Positions 8,066 through 17,071 are shown, counted from the first letter of the stretch. The stretch is DNA of 64,000 nucleotides from Methylophilaceae bacterium (GCA_028342535.1 JAOLWQ010000003.1:80571-144570), one strand, 5' to 3'. Notes: generated from the sequence alone by a model not told the origin. Translations and numbers: made by a program.

Positions 8066-9047
8066 CACTAGAAGTGAAAACCACCATGGCTGCTCAAGGG
8101 TTATGAATGCAATTGATCGTAATTTGTTTGTTCGGGGTTTTAAAGATATTTGCTATTTTAAATTGATGTTAAGGTGGGATTTAGATGAAGATAGCAAGAG
8201 AAAATTACTTCAAACTGATTTGTTGATTATTAATGGCGAGGGAACTTTGCATGGCAACCTTCCTCATGTCCAATCCTTATTAAATGTTATAAAGTTTGCA
8301 AAATCTTATGGTGTAACTGTTGCTCTTATAAATGCCACCCTGTTTAATTTAAGCCAAGAAAGTATTACTAAGTTAGGTGAAGTTGATTATTTGTTTGTTA
8401 GGGATAAAGCATCCATGAAGCTGATGGAGCTTAATGATATCAAAACATTCTATTGTCCAGACTTGGCTTTATGGGACCCTTTCCCAATAAGAGAAAAAGT
8501 ACCTCGGTCTGGCTCAGCTATGTCTGATGGCCATGGATCACTTAGATTGATTTCTAGAGAAGAAATGAAGAAGGAGGGGATGACATTTATTTCAGTAAAT
8601 AATATTGAACAGAATTATTATCAATCCTCAAAAATAAGAAAAATCATAAATATATTTAAGCAGATTTTTAATGTTAATTCCTTAAATGGCCAGGTTACTA
8701 AAACTACACATATTGATTTTTTAAAGCTTCTTAATACATTTGAATTAGTTATTACAGGTCGATATCATATAGTTTGCATGTGCATATTGACGGAGACCCC
8801 ATTTAAATTTTTTGAGTCTAATACTCCAAAAATATCTTTTCTTTTAAAGGATATTGGAATCGATGTTGATAAGTTTCATGAAGACCTAACTATTTTGAGA
8901 TTATCAAAAAAATCTAATAAGACAAATTCTACAAAGTTTGATTTCAGCTCAAGTGACTTAATTAAAATTAGAAAATTTAATTCTGAGGGCCAAATTTTAA
9001 TTTCTAAAATGTTCGATCATATTCTTTCCTTCGGAACAAATAAATGA
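8043..9047 (+). CDS. Polysaccharide pyruvyltransferase-family protein
   Basis: The 334-aa protein fits the CsaB/WcaK-like pyruvyltransferase family. It begins MKILVLNDTRSENHHGCSRV, continues with LLIINGEGTLHG (about 60-71), a VTVALINATLF strand, YLFVRDKASM, FYCPDLALWD, and near the C-terminus LVITGRYHIVCMCILTETPF, where family members carry a conserved GxRxH. These enzymes attach a ketal-linked pyruvate to a sugar, using phosphoenolpyruvate; some family members have other roles. It overlaps neighbours on both sides (23 and 4 bases), so it is part of the glycan operon. Confidence 0.8.
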   Translation: MKILVLNDTRSENHHGCSRVMNAIDRNLFVRGFKDICYFKLMLRWDLDEDSKRKLLQTDLLIINGEGTLHGNLPHVQSLLNVIKFAKSYGVTVALINATLFNLSQESITKLGEVDYLFVRDKASMKLMELNDIKTFYCPDLALWDPFPIREKVPRSGSAMSDGHGSLRLISREEMKKEGMTFISVNNIEQNYYQSSKIRKIINIFKQIFNVNSLNGQVTKTTHIDFLKLLNTFELVITGRYHIVCMCILTETPFKFFESNTPKISFLLKDIGIDVDKFHEDLTILRLSKKSNKTNSTKFDFSSSDLIKIRKFNSEGQILISKMFDHILSFGTNK

Positions 9048-9904
9048 ATGTTCTTCCATTATCGGTGGTAATTGCATCCCTTGGTGGCGATCATCTTCTT
9101 AAGACAGTTAATTCATTAATCAACGGTAAATCCGTTCCCAATGAAATTATAATATCCCTACCTCCTGGAGTCACTATGGAGCCAATCACTAGTATTGATA
9201 CGTTAATTAAGATAATTAATTCTCCTAACAAAGGACAGGTTAAACAGAGACTATTTGCTTATGGATACTGTTCATTTGAAATTGTAATGCAGTCAGATGA
9301 CGACGTTTATTATGATCATTTATGTATTCAACATTTTTATGAAGAAATAATGATTCTAGGACCTGGGAATGTATTAGGCCCTATATTTTATGATTTATCA
9401 ACTGGGGAAAGAGTAGTTAAATTTAAAGGGGGGCTAAAGGGTCTTTTTAAGAATTTATATGACACGCTCATATGTATGGCACCTTGGGGTGAGAGGAAAA
9501 TGGGAAAAATCTCTAAAATTGGTTTGGCTTATGGGGTAGATGTATCTTTGATTAAAGAAAAAAAGCCTTATGAGGTTTCATGGCTGCCTGGAGCCTGTTC
9601 TCTTAGCTATAAAAAAGACATAATTACACAAGATTATTACCCTTTTAGCGGTAAAGCTTTTGGTGAGGATGTTTTGCAATCAATTAAAAGAAGTCAATTA
9701 GGACAAAAAATGTATATTATTCCGAGTTGTAATGCTTCTTTATCGACGCCAATTACACAAAATTTAGACACTAAGTCAGTTCGTGCGAATATAAAAGCTC
9801 ATCGATTCGTTCTCGAAAGAATTAATGGAAATAGTCTATTTTTTTGTGCTTGGGCTCTTATTTATGAGTTTGTCTTACATAAATTAAAAAAATACCGAGC
9901 TTAA
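9044..9904 (+). CDS. Family 2-like glycosyltransferase
   Basis: The 286-aa protein begins LPLSVVIASLGGDHLLKTVN, typical of the GT-A nucleotide-binding domain. It has MQSDDDVYYD with a metal-binding DDD at 85-87, and later WLPGACSLSYKK and FGEDVL (a G-E-D acceptor-site element). ATG 9044 overlaps the upstream stop in an ATGA arrangement. No transmembrane segment is evident, although the last 40 residues include a hydrophobic stretch (LFFCAWALIYEFVL). It probably adds one sugar of the repeat; donor and acceptor are unknown. Confidence 0.83.
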   Translation: MNVLPLSVVIASLGGDHLLKTVNSLINGKSVPNEIIISLPPGVTMEPITSIDTLIKIINSPNKGQVKQRLFAYGYCSFEIVMQSDDDVYYDHLCIQHFYEEIMILGPGNVLGPIFYDLSTGERVVKFKGGLKGLFKNLYDTLICMAPWGERKMGKISKIGLAYGVDVSLIKEKKPYEVSWLPGACSLSYKKDIITQDYYPFSGKAFGEDVLQSIKRSQLGQKMYIIPSCNASLSTPITQNLDTKSVRANIKAHRFVLERINGNSLFFCAWALIYEFVLHKLKKYRA

Positions 9905-9905
9905 A

Positions 9906-10778
9906 TTGATTATTGTTAGATTAAATGGAGGACTTGGAAATCAAATTTTTCAATATGCAGCAGCTTATTCACTAGCAATAAAAAATCAAGACGTTTTGAA
10001 AATAGATCTTAATAACCAGAGCACTTCTTCCTACGGACTTGAACTCATGAATTTTAATATTCGAGCCCAGATAGCAAGTTCAGAAGAAGTAAAGTCATTA
10101 CGCTCTCCATATGGTGCGTTTTCAAGTATAAAAAGAATTATTAATCAGAAGGTTCTTAAGAGGTACTTTCATGATTGGCACCCAGAAATTATGACATTAA
10201 CAGGCGATATTTATTTGGATGGCTATTTTCAATCAAATCTTTACTTTAGTAAGGTAAGAGATCAATTATTTAAAGAAATTACACTTAATAGGCGCTTGTT
10301 AAATAATTGTTTAGACATATGTAATTTAATAAATAGTGAGCAATGTCCTGTTTCTGTTCATTTAAGAAGGGGTGATTATGTTAATAATTCCAGAAATAAA
10401 GTGCTGCATGATATATGCACTCCAGAATACTTTTATGCGGCAATCAAACAAATAGAATCAGATTTTACTGGTGTTACCCTATGTATTTTTTCTGATGACG
10501 TTGAATGGGTGAAGAAAAATTATGCATGGAAGCTCAATACAATCTTTATTTCTGATAAACTTGGTAAGAACAGAGATTCTCTGTCAGCGTCTGAAGAACT
10601 TTTCTTAATGTCAAATTGTCATCATAATATTATATCTAATAGTACTTTTAGTTGGTGGGGTGCTTATCTTAATCAAAATAAAAAAAAGAAGGTGATCGCA
10701 CCAAATTTATGGAATAGAAGCCAAATTTTCAAACATAAGAATATTATTCCAATAGATTGGATTCAAATTCCAGTGTAA
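9906..10778 (+). CDS. GT11-family alpha-1,2-fucosyltransferase-like protein
   Basis: The 290-aa protein shows the GT11 hallmarks: GGLGNQIFQYAAAYSLA (8-24), VHLRRGDYV (151-159, GDP-fucose binding HxRRxD) and SNSTFSWWGAYL near the C-terminus. These enzymes move L-fucose, or a related 6-deoxy sugar, from the GDP donor onto a galactose-type acceptor. The start is TTG 9906, one base after the upstream stop, which keeps the first conserved strand IIVRLNGGLGNQ whole. No GDP-fucose synthesis genes lie in the window, so the donor must be made elsewhere. Confidence 0.9.
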   Translation: MIIVRLNGGLGNQIFQYAAAYSLAIKNQDVLKIDLNNQSTSSYGLELMNFNIRAQIASSEEVKSLRSPYGAFSSIKRIINQKVLKRYFHDWHPEIMTLTGDIYLDGYFQSNLYFSKVRDQLFKEITLNRRLLNNCLDICNLINSEQCPVSVHLRRGDYVNNSRNKVLHDICTPEYFYAAIKQIESDFTGVTLCIFSDDVEWVKKNYAWKLNTIFISDKLGKNRDSLSASEELFLMSNCHHNIISNSTFSWWGAYLNQNKKKKVIAPNLWNRSQIFKHKNIIPIDWIQIPV

Positions 10779-10793
10779 TAAAGCCTTATATTT

Positions 10794-11630
10794 ATGAAAA
10801 AAAACATAATTCCAGTTTCAGTCATAATCCCATGCTATTGTTGCTCTGACTCAATTGGTAGAGCTGTTGATTCTGTTACTTCTCAAACAGTTTTACCTTA
10901 CGAGTTAATTCTGATCGATGATGGAAGTGAGGATGATGGCAAAACAAAGTATGCTATTGAATGCATAAGAGATTCTAATAAAATTTTTAATCAAATTAAT
11001 TTTAAGTTGATTTTACTGAAAAAAAATTATGGCCCTGCAGACGCTAGAAATGCTGGTTGGAATCTTGCTGTTGGAGATTATATAGCGTTCTTGGATGCTG
11101 ATGATTCATGGCACCCAGAAAAGTTGCACATACAATACAAGCATATGAAAAGTAATCCAGAGATTGCTTTAAGTGGTCATAAATCTGTTTATTTTAGTAA
11201 TCGTAGAAATTATCCAATTACAAAAATTTTTGATAATTGGATAATTAGTAAATTTAGCATGCTTATATCTAATCGTCTTCCAACAAGGTCAGTAATGCTT
11301 AAAAAGGATATAAAATATAGATTTTTATTTGGTAAGAGAAATGCCGAAGATTATTTATTGTGGTTATTAATAATTTTAAATAATAATCTTGTTTCATTTA
11401 TAGATCTAGAATTAGCTTATAGTTATAAACGTAATTATGGTGATGGTGGCTTAACAGGCGACTTATATAAATCTCACCTTGGTGTGATTGATGCCTTCAG
11501 AAAAATATTTGAAGCGAAAAAAATTTCTTACTCAGTATTTCTTTTATTATTATTAGTATCTTATTTCAAATATTTTTACCGTGTTTTTGTCCTGAATTTT
11601 TTAAAAATTAAAGATTTTATTATCAACTGA
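10794..11630 (+). CDS. Family 2 glycosyltransferase, last gene of the glycan cluster
   Basis: The 278-aa protein has VSVIIPCYCCSDSIGRAVDS at the start, LILIDDGSEDDG (38-49), GPADARNAGWN, and the metal site FLDADDSWHPEK with DADD at 101-104. The C-terminal 40 residues are hydrophobic (YSVFLLLLLVSYFKYFYRVFVL), suggesting membrane association at the site of lipid-linked glycan assembly. It is followed by about 120 bases without a gene before the tRNA-Glu gene on the other strand. Confidence 0.9.
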   Translation: MKKNIIPVSVIIPCYCCSDSIGRAVDSVTSQTVLPYELILIDDGSEDDGKTKYAIECIRDSNKIFNQINFKLILLKKNYGPADARNAGWNLAVGDYIAFLDADDSWHPEKLHIQYKHMKSNPEIALSGHKSVYFSNRRNYPITKIFDNWIISKFSMLISNRLPTRSVMLKKDIKYRFLFGKRNAEDYLLWLLIILNNNLVSFIDLELAYSYKRNYGDGGLTGDLYKSHLGVIDAFRKIFEAKKISYSVFLLLLLVSYFKYFYRVFVLNFLKIKDFIIN

Positions 11631-11749
11631 ACTCTATAATAAAGATACTTAAAAAAATACTTTAAATTTTTCTTCTAAACTTTGTTCATTCAGATATAGC
11701 TAAATATCAATTGTTGCAGTTACTTTTATTCACTTACCGATTAAAAAAT

Positions 11750-11825
11750 TGGCGACCCCAAGGGGAGTCGAACCCCTGTTGCCTGGATGAAAACCAGGTG
11801 TCCTAGGCCTCTAGACGATGGGGTC
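11750..11825 (-). tRNA. tRNA-Glu (TTC anticodon)
   Basis: Read on the minus strand this 76-base stretch folds as a tRNA. It has acceptor arms GACCCCA and TGGGGTC, an anticodon arm CCTGG-TTTTCAT-CCAGG with anticodon TTC, a T arm with GGTTCGACTCC, and an encoded 3' CCA (complement at 11750-11752). A promoter-like TTTAAT-N17-TAAAAT lies upstream on the same strand. It stands at the border between the glycan cluster and ordinary genes. I saw no integrase and did not find a repeated copy of its 3' end. Confidence 0.96.
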
Positions 11826-11841
11826 GTGCTAGAAGAGCGAT

Positions 11842-11870
11842 ATTTTACTATAGATTGAAGAAATATTAAA
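11842..11870 (-). promoter_or_regulatory. Probable promoter of the tRNA-Glu gene
   Basis: On the minus strand, TTTAAT (complement of 11865-11870) and TAAAAT (complement of 11842-11847) are separated by 17 bases and lie 17 bases before the tRNA 5' end. This matches a sigma-70 type promoter with a weak -35. It is a pattern match in AT-rich DNA only. Confidence 0.45.
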
Positions 11871-11936
11871 AAAAAGTTGGATTAAAATTAAGAGTATTGT
11901 ATAAATAGATTTTTACACTTTGATAAGAGAGCTATT

Positions 11937-12344
11937 ATGAAACACCTGAATAAAAAAATTAATCAAATATTTGATAATTTCATATTTATTACTCCATGGC
12001 TATTAAGAATGGGTTTAGGGATTTCATTCTTTTTTCATGGCTATGGAAAGTTTCCATTACCACCTCAAAAGCTCATTGATTATTTTGGATTTTCAGAATA
12101 TTTGGCCTCTTTTGTTGCTATAGCAGAACTTAGTGCTGGAATAATTTTGATTTTAGGGGGCTTCATTAAAAATCATTTAGGCGAGCTTACAACAAGGTTT
12201 GGAGCAATGCTAATAGTAATTATTATGACTGTTGCATTAAATTTGGCACATCGGGACTGGTTTATTACACCCAAATTATTTATGAGTGAGCAAATATTTC
12301 TGTTAGTAATTGGATTATATTTTTTAATAAGAGGCAATAAGTAA
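11937..12344 (+). CDS. DoxX-family membrane protein
   Basis: The 135-aa protein has about four transmembrane segments. It matches the DoxX pattern: LLRMGLGISFFFHGYGKF (about 21-38), YLASFVAIAELSAGIILILGG (about 55-75) and a long third and fourth segment. DoxX-like proteins are linked to quinone or thiol redox reactions at the inner membrane, but most have no proven function. A GAGAG ribosome binding site precedes ATG 11937. It is followed by the DedA-type gene 28 bases later, on the same strand. Confidence 0.82.
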   Translation: MKHLNKKINQIFDNFIFITPWLLRMGLGISFFFHGYGKFPLPPQKLIDYFGFSEYLASFVAIAELSAGIILILGGFIKNHLGELTTRFGAMLIVIIMTVALNLAHRDWFITPKLFMSEQIFLLVIGLYFLIRGNK

Positions 12345-12372
12345 GATTTAGTACTACTTTAATTTAGATTAT

Positions 12373-12951
12373 ATGAATATGTTTCAGAAACTTTACATTA
12401 CAACTTTACGCCTAGCCGGACATGCTAGAGCTAGCTACTACTTATTTGTATTGAGTGTTGCTGAATCCTCTTTTTTCCCAATACCACCCGATGTTATGTT
12501 GGCGCCTATGTGTTTAGCAAAGCCTTCTAAAGTATGGAGGTTTGCATTTTTAGCCACTGTAGGCTCTGTACTTGGCGGTATTTTAGGGTATTTAATTGGT
12601 AAATTTTCATTTGAATATATTTATCCTCTTATAGAAAATTTTGGATATTCGGCAGCTTATCAAAATGCAGTTAACTGGTTCAATAACTGGGGGTTTTGGG
12701 CGATACTAATAGCTGGATTTTCACCCATTCCTTACAAAGTATTTACGATTGCAGCAGGTGCATTAAATATGGCTTTTCTGCCATTTATTATTGGTTCATT
12801 AATAGGTCGCGGATCAAGATTCTATTTATTAGCATTTTTAGTTAAATTATTTGGAAATAATATTGATTCTTTACTTAACAAATATATGGACAGAATTGGA
12901 TGGTTGATACTTTTTTTAATTGTTATTGCCTTAGTAGTGGTTAATTTGTAG
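12373..12951 (+). CDS. DedA/YqaA-family membrane protein
   Basis: The 192-aa protein fits the YqaA branch of the DedA (SNARE-associated/VTT) superfamily. It has AESSFFPIPPDVMLAPM (about 29-45) with the re-entrant-loop proline cluster, GSVLGGILGYLIGK, and later AGFSPIPYKVFTIAAGALNM with the F/G-x-P-x-P-x-K element. DedA relatives act in lipid-carrier recycling and membrane homeostasis; YqaA itself is poorly defined. It ends at a stop followed by an AT-rich stretch leading to the first TPR gene. Confidence 0.85.
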   Translation: MNMFQKLYITTLRLAGHARASYYLFVLSVAESSFFPIPPDVMLAPMCLAKPSKVWRFAFLATVGSVLGGILGYLIGKFSFEYIYPLIENFGYSAAYQNAVNWFNNWGFWAILIAGFSPIPYKVFTIAAGALNMAFLPFIIGSLIGRGSRFYLLAFLVKLFGNNIDSLLNKYMDRIGWLILFLIVIALVVVNL

Positions 12952-13010
12952 ATTTTTGAGTGATTATATAATTGTTAGATTTAGCTATTTTATTAAGTTA
13001 AAATTTACAT

Positions 13011-14828
13011 ATGTGTCATACACCAAAAATTTCTGAGACCAGCAATTCTGAGCTTACAAAAATGCAAGCATCTTCTTTAATTCAAAAAGGTACGGTACTT
13101 CATCAGCAAGGTAAATTTGTTGAAGCTCAAGTTATTTATAAGCAGATATTAAAGTCACAACCTGATCATTTTGATGCACTACAATTATTGGGTGTGTTAT
13201 TTGCTCAAATTAAAAAATATCCAGAAGCTATTAAATACTTATCAAAAGCACTAAAAATAAATCCTAATCACGCAGGTAGTTATAGTAATCGTGGTATTGC
13301 CTTAAAAAAACTCAAGCAATTTGATGAAGCTTTAATAAGCTTCGATCAAGCGATTGAAATTAATCCAGATTACACTAATGCTCATTATAATCGTGGTAAT
13401 ACTTTAATGGAGCTAAAGCTATTCGAAGAGGCTCTAGTTAGTTACAATCAAGCGATTAAGATTGAGCCAAACTATGAGGATGCTTATTATAATCGTGGTA
13501 ATACCTTAATGGAGCTGAAGCTATTTGATGAGGCTCTTAAAAGTTATGATCAAGCGATTGAGATTAATCCAGAGCACGTCGAGACTCATTATAATCGTGG
13601 TAATACCTTAATGGAGCTGAAGCTATTTGATAAGGCTCTAAAAAGTTATGATCAAGCGATTGAGATTAATCCAGATCACATTGAGGCTTATAATAATCGT
13701 GGCAATACATTAAAAGCTCTTAATTGTCATGATGAGGCTCTTAATAGTTATGATCAAGCGATTAAGATTAACCCAGGTTATCCTGAGGCTTACAATAATC
13801 GTGGAAATACTTTAAAAGAGCTTAAGCAATTTGATAAAGCCCTCATTAATTATAACCAAGCTATTGCTATTGACCCTGATTATGCGGACGCTTACTTCAA
13901 TAAATCAACACTTCTAATTCTTAGAGGAGATTATGAGGAAGGATGGCAGCTTTATGAATGGAGATGGAAACAAAAACATAATAGTAATTCTCGCAGATCT
14001 TTTAAACAACCTCTATGGCTGGGCATAGAACCTCTCATTAGTAAAACTTTGTTAATCACTATTGAGCAAGGATTTGGTGATTATATTCAATTTATTCGAT
14101 ATGCTTTATTAGTTGAACATTTAGAAGCAAAGGTCGTTCTTGAAGTTCCTTTATCATTAATAAAACTTACTTCAACTTTAAAAGGAAATTTTATTTTTGT
14201 TGAAAGTGGAAAACCCTTGCCTGATTTTGATTATTATTGTCCTGTTGCAAGCTTGCCGTTAGCATTTAAAACTAGTGTAGAAACTATTCCTGCAACAGTT
14301 CCTTACCTTTTTGTTGATGAGGTTAAGAAGCAGCAATGGAATAAAAGATTAGGTAAGCAGGGAGCGACTAGAGTAGGGTTGGTGTGGACAGGTAACCCTG
14401 ATCATAAAAATGATCATAATCGTAGTTTATTACTTAAGCAATTCTCAAGTTTACTTACCCTACCTTTTGAATTTCATTCCCTACAAAAAGATACAAGAGC
14501 AGTTGATAGCCAGACGATCATTGATTTCCCAAATATTTATCATCATCAAGAGGAGTTACAAGATTTCTCTGATACTGCAGCACTGATTGATGCTATGGAT
14601 ATTATCATCTCAGTAGATACTTCAGTTGCCCATTTAGCAGGAGCGATGGGACAGAAATTATGTTTGCTATTGCCTTATGTGCCAGATTTTAGATGGATGA
14701 TAGATAGGGATGATAGTCCTTGGTATCCATTCGCAAAAATTTACAGACAAGAAAAGATAAACGGTTGGGATACAGTGATAGAAAAATTAAAAACTGATTT
14801 ACTGGAGAATATAAACATAGCAAGTTAA
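13011..14828 (+). CDS. TPR-repeat protein with C-terminal GT9-like glycosyltransferase domain
   Basis: The 605-aa protein has about eight tetratricopeptide repeats (residues about 20-300, period 34 aa, consensus A-Y-x-N-R-G-N-T-L...F-D-E-A-L-x-S-Y-D-Q-A-I). A C-terminal domain (about 330-600) has EQGFGDYIQFIRYALL, VGLVWTGNPDHKNDHNRS, FHSLQK and IDAMDIIISVDTSVAHLAGAMG. The latter matches the donor-binding end of GT9 heptosyltransferase-like folds. No signal peptide is seen, so it is probably cytoplasmic. A paralogue lies at 15184. The repeats are also strongly conserved at the DNA level, with a 102-base period. A role in glycosylating protein or glycan is likely, but the acceptor is unknown. 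Confidence 0.85.
   Translation: MCHTPKISETSNSELTKMQASSLIQKGTVLHQQGKFVEAQVIYKQILKSQPDHFDALQLLGVLFAQIKKYPEAIKYLSKALKINPNHAGSYSNRGIALKKLKQFDEALISFDQAIEINPDYTNAHYNRGNTLMELKLFEEALVSYNQAIKIEPNYEDAYYNRGNTLMELKLFDEALKSYDQAIEINPEHVETHYNRGNTLMELKLFDKALKSYDQAIEINPDHIEAYNNRGNTLKALNCHDEALNSYDQAIKINPGYPEAYNNRGNTLKELKQFDKALINYNQAIAIDPDYADAYFNKSTLLILRGDYEEGWQLYEWRWKQKHNSNSRRSFKQPLWLGIEPLISKTLLITIEQGFGDYIQFIRYALLVEHLEAKVVLEVPLSLIKLTSTLKGNFIFVESGKPLPDFDYYCPVASLPLAFKTSVETIPATVPYLFVDEVKKQQWNKRLGKQGATRVGLVWTGNPDHKNDHNRSLLLKQFSSLLTLPFEFHSLQKDTRAVDSQTIIDFPNIYHHQEELQDFSDTAALIDAMDIIISVDTSVAHLAGAMGQKLCLLLPYVPDFRWMIDRDDSPWYPFAKIYRQEKINGWDTVIEKLKTDLLENINIAS
13254..13868 (+). repeat. 102-base tandem repeats encoding TPR units
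   Basis: Within the TPR gene the 34-residue units are near-copies at the DNA level. The segments around TATGATCAAGCGATTGAG (near 13546 and 13648) recur at 102-base steps with few changes. This implies recent unit duplication or gene conversion, and makes unit number prone to change. Boundaries are approximate. Confidence 0.7.
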
Positions 14829-14830
14829 CG

Positions 14831-14968
14831 TTAAAGATTATTTTTATACTGGCTTCTAATTTTCCTTAATTCCCATATTAGCCAAGCTAATAAAATATTT
14901 GTTAAAAAACTTGAGCCAATAAGACTTGTTCCAAATGCAGTGCCTAATCCAAGATAAAGCCAATCCAT
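14831..14968 (-). CDS. 45-aa single-pass membrane protein of unknown function
   Basis: This short gene lies in the gap between the two TPR genes on the opposite strand. On the minus strand ATG is preceded by AGGAGGT with 3 bases to the ATG, close to the perfect anti-16S match and unusual for this genome. A TATAAT box lies about 40 bases further upstream. The protein is MDWLYLGLGTAFGTSL..., with a hydrophobic stretch (about 14-32) ending in IWELRKIRSQYKNN, a basic tail consistent with an inside C-terminus. I recognise no family. The strong initiation signals make it more credible than its length alone. Confidence 0.6.
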   Translation of the reverse strand: MDWLYLGLGTAFGTSLIGSSFLTNILLAWLIWELRKIRSQYKNNL

Positions 14969-15003
14969 ATTACCTCCTAGTATTTAAATTACTAACAAGT
15001 TTA

Positions 15004-15034
15004 ATTATATAGTTTTATTTTTGTTAAAATGTAA
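15004..15034 (-). promoter_or_regulatory. Probable promoter of the 45-aa membrane protein gene
   Basis: On the minus strand TATAAT (complement of 15004-15009) is preceded at 19 bases by TTACAT (complement of 15029-15034). Transcription would start near 14997, about 30 bases before the ATG. The -10 is perfect; the -35 is weak and the spacing slightly long. Confidence 0.45.
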
Positions 15035-15183
15035 GATAAATTTATTATGAGATTAAGTATGAATTAAATTTCTAAAGAGATAAAAAAATAAATCTTAATT
15101 AAGCTGTACTTGATTTACCGCTCGATATTTAATTTATTTTTCCTAAGCAATCAAATTTATGAACACTATGAGCACTTATAAAA

Positions 15184-17025
15184 ATGAGAAAAGATCAAAT
15201 AGCTGATTTATTGCAGAAAGGTAATGCACTTCACCAGAAAAATAATTTTGTTGAAGCGCAAGTAATCTACGAAAAAATATTGAGTTTACATCCAGATCAT
15301 TTTGATGCATTGCATCTGTTAGGCTCATTATTAGGCCAACTTCAAAAATATTCAGAAGCTATTAAGTATTTATCTAAAGCATTAAAGATTAACTCAAATG
15401 ATGCACGAACCCAATGCAATCAAGGTATTGTTCTTAAAGAGCTTAAGAGGTTTGATGAAGCACTCGTTAGTTATGATCATGCTATTGAGATTGAGCCAAA
15501 CTATGCTGATGCTTTCAATAATAAAGGTATTGCTCTTAAAGAGCTTAAGAGGTTTGATGAAGCACTCGTTAGTTATGATCATGCTATTGAGATTGAGCCA
15601 AAATTTGCACAAGCTCATTATAATCGAGGCATTGCTTTACAGGCACTTAATCGATTTGATGAAGCTCTTTCAAATTATGATCAAGCAATAGGAATAAAAT
15701 CAAACTATTTAAATGCCATTAATAATCGTGGTGTTGTTTTAAAAGAGCTTAAGCGTTTTAATGAAGCCCTTGATAATTACAATATGTTAATTAAGTTATT
15801 TGATTTTGCTAATAATGGATATAATCGCCAGGGTAATCAGTATAAGATTGACAAAGCAAAAGCTTATTATAACAAAGGAAAAACGCTACAAGAGCTGAAA
15901 CGATTTGATGAAGCTCTTTCAAGTTACGATTCAGCACAAGAAATACATCCAACAGATTACCCAGAGGCTTTAAATAATTCAGGCAATACAATGCAAGAAA
16001 TTGGAAAATTTGATCGAGCTCTAATCAAATATAATCTTGCAATAAGTGCCAAGCCCGATTATGCCGATGCTTATTTTAATAAATCTATACTTTTACTTCT
16101 TTTGGGGAAATATATAGAAGGGTGGCAACTCTATCAGTGGCGATTTTTGCAAGAAGATAAAGTTGATACTGCTCGCTCATACCAACAACCATGTTGGTTA
16201 GGAGATGAACTATTAACTGACAAAACATTGTTAATTTACATAGAGCAAGGATTTGGTGATTATATTCAATTTATTCGTTACGCCCTTTTATTAGAGAGGT
16301 CAGGTGTAAACGTTATCCTTGAAGTTCCATTAGAGCTAACGGGAGTTATTAAAACTTTAAAAGGAAATTTTAATCTTATTGAAAGTGGAAAAACTTTGCC
16401 TGATTTTGATTATCACTGTCCTGTGATGAGCTTGCCGTTTGCATTTAAAACAACGGTAAAAAGTATTCCTTCAAAACTGTTGAGTAAAAATATTAATAAT
16501 CCTTATATTTACGTAGATGAAGATAAAAAGAAACTGTGGAGTAATTTATTAGGTGAGAAAAAAAATCATATTAAGAGAGTAGGGCTAGTGTGGTCAGGTA
16601 ATCCTGAACATAAAAATGATCATAATCGTAGTTTGTTGCTTAAACAACTAACAAGTATATTTTCGTTATCTTTAGAGTTTCATTCTCTCCAAAAAGAAAT
16701 AAGAGAAATCGATGCTCAAACTATGAAAGACTTTCCTCATATTCACAATCATCAAGAGGATATAGTTGATTTTACCGATACTGCAGCACTGATTGATGCT
16801 ATGGATATTATCATTTCAGTCGATACTTCAGTTGCTCATCTAGCAGGAGCAATGGGAAAGAAAATATGGATATTGTTACCTTACTTTCCTGACTTTAGAT
16901 GGATGTTAAATAGAGATGATAGCCCTTGGTATCCATCTGCAAAACTTTATAGACAAGAAAAGATAAACAATTGGGATAGTATATTAGAAAAGGTTAAGGC
17001 TGAATTGTTGAAGCTCATAAATTAA
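15184..17025 (+). CDS. TPR-repeat protein with C-terminal GT9-like domain (paralogue of the 13011 gene)
   Basis: The 613-aa protein has the same plan as its upstream paralogue: TPR units (about 5-315), then a glycosyltransferase-like domain with EQGFGDYIQFIRYALLLERS, VGLVWSGNPEHKNDHNRSLL and ALIDAMDIIISVDTSVAHLAGAMG. The TPR array is less regular, with one insert (NGYNRQGNQYKIDKAKAYYN) that lengthens a unit. The C-terminal halves of the two proteins are far more alike than the repeat parts, so they come from a gene duplication followed by separate repeat changes. The next gene is a GT2 enzyme, so the group looks like a glycosylation set. Confidence 0.85.
   Translation: MRKDQIADLLQKGNALHQKNNFVEAQVIYEKILSLHPDHFDALHLLGSLLGQLQKYSEAIKYLSKALKINSNDARTQCNQGIVLKELKRFDEALVSYDHAIEIEPNYADAFNNKGIALKELKRFDEALVSYDHAIEIEPKFAQAHYNRGIALQALNRFDEALSNYDQAIGIKSNYLNAINNRGVVLKELKRFNEALDNYNMLIKLFDFANNGYNRQGNQYKIDKAKAYYNKGKTLQELKRFDEALSSYDSAQEIHPTDYPEALNNSGNTMQEIGKFDRALIKYNLAISAKPDYADAYFNKSILLLLLGKYIEGWQLYQWRFLQEDKVDTARSYQQPCWLGDELLTDKTLLIYIEQGFGDYIQFIRYALLLERSGVNVILEVPLELTGVIKTLKGNFNLIESGKTLPDFDYHCPVMSLPFAFKTTVKSIPSKLLSKNINNPYIYVDEDKKKLWSNLLGEKKNHIKRVGLVWSGNPEHKNDHNRSLLLKQLTSIFSLSLEFHSLQKEIREIDAQTMKDFPHIHNHQEDIVDFTDTAALIDAMDIIISVDTSVAHLAGAMGKKIWILLPYFPDFRWMLNRDDSPWYPSAKLYRQEKINNWDSILEKVKAELLKLIN
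15433..15602 (+). repeat. Exact 68-base tandem duplication within a TPR gene
   Basis: Bases 15433-15500 and 15535-15602 are identical and exactly 102 bases apart. They encode the same TPR segment, LKELKRFDEALVSYDHAIEI. Identity at synonymous positions indicates a recent unit duplication or conversion. Confidence 0.9.
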
Positions 17026-17071
17026 TCTATGAAAAAAATGTATGTAATAAAAATTTGATATAATCAAAAAA

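Noticed and set aside
11631..11749. A small gene between the last glycosyltransferase and the tRNA
   Set aside because: No frame with a start, ribosome binding site and more than about 20 codons was seen; the stretch appears non-coding.
13254..15700. Regular repeats that could suggest a CRISPR or minisatellite
   Set aside because: The 102-base period equals one 34-aa TPR unit and the frame is open throughout, so they are coding repeats.
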